Assembly (NCBI RefSeq): GCF_027497355.1
Contig: NZ_CP114909.1
Span: 1,240,001 to 1,304,000, forward strand
Reading direction: 5' to 3'
Length of the DNA stretch: 64,000 nucleotides
From: Micromonospora sp. WMMA1947
Lineage (GTDB): Bacteria; Actinomycetota; Actinomycetes; Mycobacteriales; Micromonosporaceae
The notes beneath the pieces are model-generated. The model was not told where the DNA came from, ran no database searches, and was given only the letters and a program-made list of their open reading frames with translations. Position numbers and translations under genes: made by a program. Positions 61,990-64,000 of this stretch are shown here, piece after piece (within the stretch, counting starts at the first letter, position 1; the number at the start of each line of letters is the position of its first letter).

Positions 61990-63016
61990 GCCCGTCGCCC
62001 TCAAGCTCACCGCCAAGGACTTCAAGTCCGACCAGGAGGTGCGCTGGTGCCCCGGTTGCGGCGACTACGCCATCCTGGCGGCCGTGCAGGGCTTCATGCC
62101 GGAGCTGAACATCCCCCGGGAGAACATCGTCTTCGTCTCGGGCATCGGCTGCTCGTCGCGTTTCCCGTACTACATGAACACGTACGGCATGCACTCGATC
62201 CACGGCCGCGCCCCGGCGATCGCCACCGGCCTGTCGGTGTCCCGGCCAGACCTGTCGGTGTGGGTGGTCACCGGTGACGGCGACGCGCTCTCCATCGGCG
62301 GCAACCACCTGATCCACGCGCTGCGGCGCAACGTGAACCTCAAGATCCTGCTGTTCAACAACCGGATCTACGGCCTCACCAAGGGTCAGTACTCGCCCAC
62401 CTCCGAGGTCGGCAAGATCACCAAGTCGACGCCGGTGGGCTCGGCGGACGCCCCGTTCAACCCGCTGTCGCTGGCGCTTGGCGCCGAGGCCACGTTCGTG
62501 GCCCGGACGATCGACTCGGACCGCAAGCACCTCCAGTCGGTGCTGCGGGCCGCCGCCCAGCACGAGGGTTCGGCGTTCGTGGAGATCTACCAGAACTGCA
62601 ACATCTTCAACGACGGCGCGTTCGACCCGCTGAAGGAGCCGGCCACCCGGGACGACTTCCTGATCCGGCTGGAGCACGGGCAGCCGATCACGTTCGGCAA
62701 GGACGGGCAGTTCTGCGTCGTCCACCCGCCGGGTGGCTTCGGGCTGGAGGTCCGGGAGACCGCGAACACGCCGGCCGACCAGATCGTCGTGCACGACGCG
62801 GGCGTGGCCGACCCGGCGTACGCCTTCGCGCTGTCCCGCCTGCCGGGCCTGGACCTGAGCAACACCCCGATCGGGGTGTTCCGGTCGGTCGACCGCCCCT
62901 CCTACGACAGCGTGGTGCAGGAGCAGGTCGCGGCCGCCAGGGCCACCGTCGACCAGACCCCGGAGCAGCAGCTCGGCGCGCTGCTCGGCAGCGGCGACAC
63001 CTGGACGATCCTCTGA
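61982..63016 (+). CDS. korB: 2-oxoacid (2-oxoglutarate):ferredoxin oxidoreductase, beta subunit
   Basis: 344 aa. Cluster and thiamine-diphosphate motifs: EVRWCPGCGDYAILAAVQGF, VSGIGCSSRFPYYMNTYGMH, the ThDP/Mg site VVTGDGDALSIGGNHLIHAL and LLFNNRIYGLTKGQYSPTSE, then EIYQNCNIFNDGAF with the last cluster Cys. Partner of KorA; translation is coupled by an 8-bp overlap. Confidence 0.95.
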   Translation: MSEPVALKLTAKDFKSDQEVRWCPGCGDYAILAAVQGFMPELNIPRENIVFVSGIGCSSRFPYYMNTYGMHSIHGRAPAIATGLSVSRPDLSVWVVTGDGDALSIGGNHLIHALRRNVNLKILLFNNRIYGLTKGQYSPTSEVGKITKSTPVGSADAPFNPLSLALGAEATFVARTIDSDRKHLQSVLRAAAQHEGSAFVEIYQNCNIFNDGAFDPLKEPATRDDFLIRLEHGQPITFGKDGQFCVVHPPGGFGLEVRETANTPADQIVVHDAGVADPAYAFALSRLPGLDLSNTPIGVFRSVDRPSYDSVVQEQVAAARATVDQTPEQQLGALLGSGDTWTIL

Positions 63017-63039
63017 TCCGCCGCTGACCCGTCACGGAC

Positions 63040-63079
63040 GAAGGGCGGGCCGTTCCGCGGGGGGAACGGCCCGCCCTTC
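63040..63079. terminator. strong bidirectional terminator
   Basis: GAAGGGCGGGCCGTTCC and GGAACGGCCCGCCCTTC form a perfect 17-bp stem with a 6-nt loop, between convergent korB and the azoreductase gene. Confidence 0.85.
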
Positions 63080-63098
63080 GCGGTGTGTGACAGCCCGG

Positions 63099-63746
63099 TC
63101 AGGCGGCCGCCGAGGCGGGCACCCACAGCTCGTCGACGGCCCGCTCGGCCGCGGCGAGGCTCTGCTCGAACAGCGGGATCAGCTCGGCCATCGCCGGGTT
63201 GACCGGGGCCAGGGTCAGCTCGGCGCAGATGAACCGCGGCTCCAGCCCGGTCAGGGAGAGGCCGTGCGGAAGCCACGGCTCGGCGTGGTCCCAGCCCTCC
63301 CGCGGGGTGCCCGGGCCGTACCCGCCGCCGCGGCTGACCAGGACGACGAACTGGCGGTCGCCGAGCAGCCCGGCGTTCGTCACCGGGTCGTACGCGATGC
63401 CGGGGGCGATCAGGTGGTCGACCCAGGACTTCACGCTGCTGGGCGCGCCGTAGTTGTAGAGCGGCAGCCCGAGCAGGACGGTGTCGGCCTGCCTCACCTC
63501 GGCCACCACCTCCTCGGTCAGCTGCCAGGAAGCCCGCTGCTCGGCGGTGTGCTGATCCGGGGGCACCATGCGCGCGAGGCCGCTTGCGGTGTTCAGGTGC
63601 GGCAGCGGGTTCTGACCCAGGTCGCGGTAGGTGACCGTGCCGTCCGGGTGGGCGGCGCGCCAGGCGGCGGCGGCGCGGGCGGTGAGCCGCCGGCTGATGG
63701 ACCGCTCCCCGGTGATGCTGGAGTCGATGTGCAGTAGGTGTGCCAT
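63099..63746 (-). CDS. FMN-dependent NADH-azoreductase / flavodoxin-fold quinone reductase
   Basis: 215 aa. Flavodoxin-like fold: AHLLHIDSSITGERSISRRL (FMN phosphate loop), TVLLGLPLYNYGAPSSVKSW, QFVVLVSRGGGYGPGTPREG, typical of AzoR. It reduces quinones or azo compounds with NADH, protecting against thiol-reactive electrophiles. GGAGGAATCACC precedes ATG 63746. It is divergent from a MarR gene that probably regulates it. Confidence 0.9.
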   Translation of the reverse strand: MAHLLHIDSSITGERSISRRLTARAAAAWRAAHPDGTVTYRDLGQNPLPHLNTASGLARMVPPDQHTAEQRASWQLTEEVVAEVRQADTVLLGLPLYNYGAPSSVKSWVDHLIAPGIAYDPVTNAGLLGDRQFVVLVSRGGGYGPGTPREGWDHAEPWLPHGLSLTGLEPRFICAELTLAPVNPAMAELIPLFEQSLAAAERAVDELWVPASAAA

Positions 63747-63785
63747 TGGTGATTCCTCCTCCGACGATCGTTCGTGTAGGACCAA

Positions 63786-63795
63786 CTATTTATAG
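63786..63795. promoter_or_regulatory. operator candidate between azoreductase and marR
   Basis: CTATTTATAG (CTAT/ATAG arms). On the minus strand it includes TATAAA, a likely -10 of the azoreductase gene, so a repressor here would block that promoter. The divergent -10 TAAACT is at 63820-63825, 7 nt before the MarR ATG. Confidence 0.5.
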
Positions 63796-63832
63796 CAGGT
63801 CGATGTTCCTCGGCTCGCGTAAACTGGGTCAC

Positions 63833-64000
63833 ATGTCCGCCGCACCGGTCGAGGAGTCCGAGCGCCGCTCCGGGCCCCTGCTCGATCACCTGGCCCGGCG
63901 GATGCGGCTGCGCTCGGAGTCGGTGCTGGCCCCGCTGGGTCTGCGCCCCCGCCACCTGGTGGCGCTCACCGTGCTGCGCGACTCCGGCGGCATCAGCCAG
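63833..64000 (+). CDS. MarR-family transcriptional regulator (3' end cut by window edge)
   Basis: 56 codons present. RRSGPLLDHLARRMRLRSES and APLGLRPRHLVALTVLRDSG are the dimerisation helix and first DNA-binding helix of MarR proteins. ATG 63833 is 7 nt after TAAACT. By analogy with YodB/HypR-type pairs it probably controls the divergent azoreductase in response to electrophiles. Confidence 0.8.
   Translation, partial: MSAAPVEESERRSGPLLDHLARRMRLRSESVLAPLGLRPRHLVALTVLRDSGGISQ

Overview
The window is very GC-rich, uses GTG starts often and has strong GC bias at third codon positions. It carries actinobacterial marker genes: a Glp/GlpR(SepX)-type divisome pair, DUF3117, a FmdB-family chaperone, MpaB-family and Rv2578c-family proteins, a SigE-family ECF sigma factor and KorAB. 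A CBM2-GH5 cellulase and a rifamycin monooxygenase (Rox) homologue, together with short intergenic repeats, point to Micromonospora or a close relative in Micromonosporaceae. It looks like chromosomal backbone with some accessory genes. I saw no prophage, insertion sequence, CRISPR array or rRNA; there is one tRNA, tRNA-Ala(CGC).

Layout. 1-8.4 kb is accessory: a truncated secreted cellulase, a saccharopine-dehydrogenase-like reductase divergent from a GlxA-type regulator, Rox, a DUF1963 protein, an ArsR-SRPBCC pair with a clear operator, a methyltransferase and a lone proteasome-like Ntn hydrolase. 8.5-16.2 kb holds tRNA-Ala and a block colinear with M. tuberculosis Rv0991c-Rv0996: FmdB chaperone with a perfect CIRCE operator, 5-formyl-THF cyclo-ligase, galU, glp (moeA paralogue), rimJ and glpR/sepX, with a diguanylate cyclase gene placed before galU. 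16.4-28.2 kb holds small membrane proteins, a Fur regulator, an MpaB-family protein, a RecB-like nuclease, MarC, a PHP phosphoesterase, an ECF sigma factor with a membrane partner, a PH-domain protein with a 52-residue partner, a SpoU methylase and a MaoC hydratase. 28.7-43.3 kb holds a thioredoxin behind a textbook SigR-type promoter, an HTTM/DUF393 pair, a radical-SAM gene interrupted by an intein and preceded by a LexA box, an acyl-CoA dehydrogenase, a citrate-lyase-like aldolase, SDRs, a KimA-like permease, a DMT exporter and a HAD hydrolase. 44.9-58 kb is broadly colinear with Rv1232c-Rv1207: MgtE-N/CBS protein, DUF1003, Mrp, TatB, HtrA, O-methyltransferase, DUF3117, Tag, a DivIVA-like protein and FolP2, but without sigE-rseA, glgA-glgC or gpgS. 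The end holds an orphan NuoA, a secreted Pro/Thr-rich protein, KorAB and an azoreductase divergent from a MarR regulator.

Regulatory signals are easy to read. At least fifteen genes start at, or within a base or two of, the likely transcription start (TANNNT, then 5-8 nt, then ATG or GTG), so leaderless transcription is common. Stress operators are visible for HrcA (CIRCE), LexA and SigR. Several local regulators (ArsR, MarR, probably a TetR) have palindromes overlapping their promoters. Two -10 boxes reuse the TAG stop codon of the upstream gene.

The items most worth follow-up are the intein inside the iron-sulfur cysteine motif, a 31-nt poly-C run directly after the mrp stop codon, an O-methyltransferase gene whose only well-placed start codon is ATC, three long GATC-containing intergenic palindromes, short leader ORFs before rox and korA, and CIRCE control of the FmdB chaperone.
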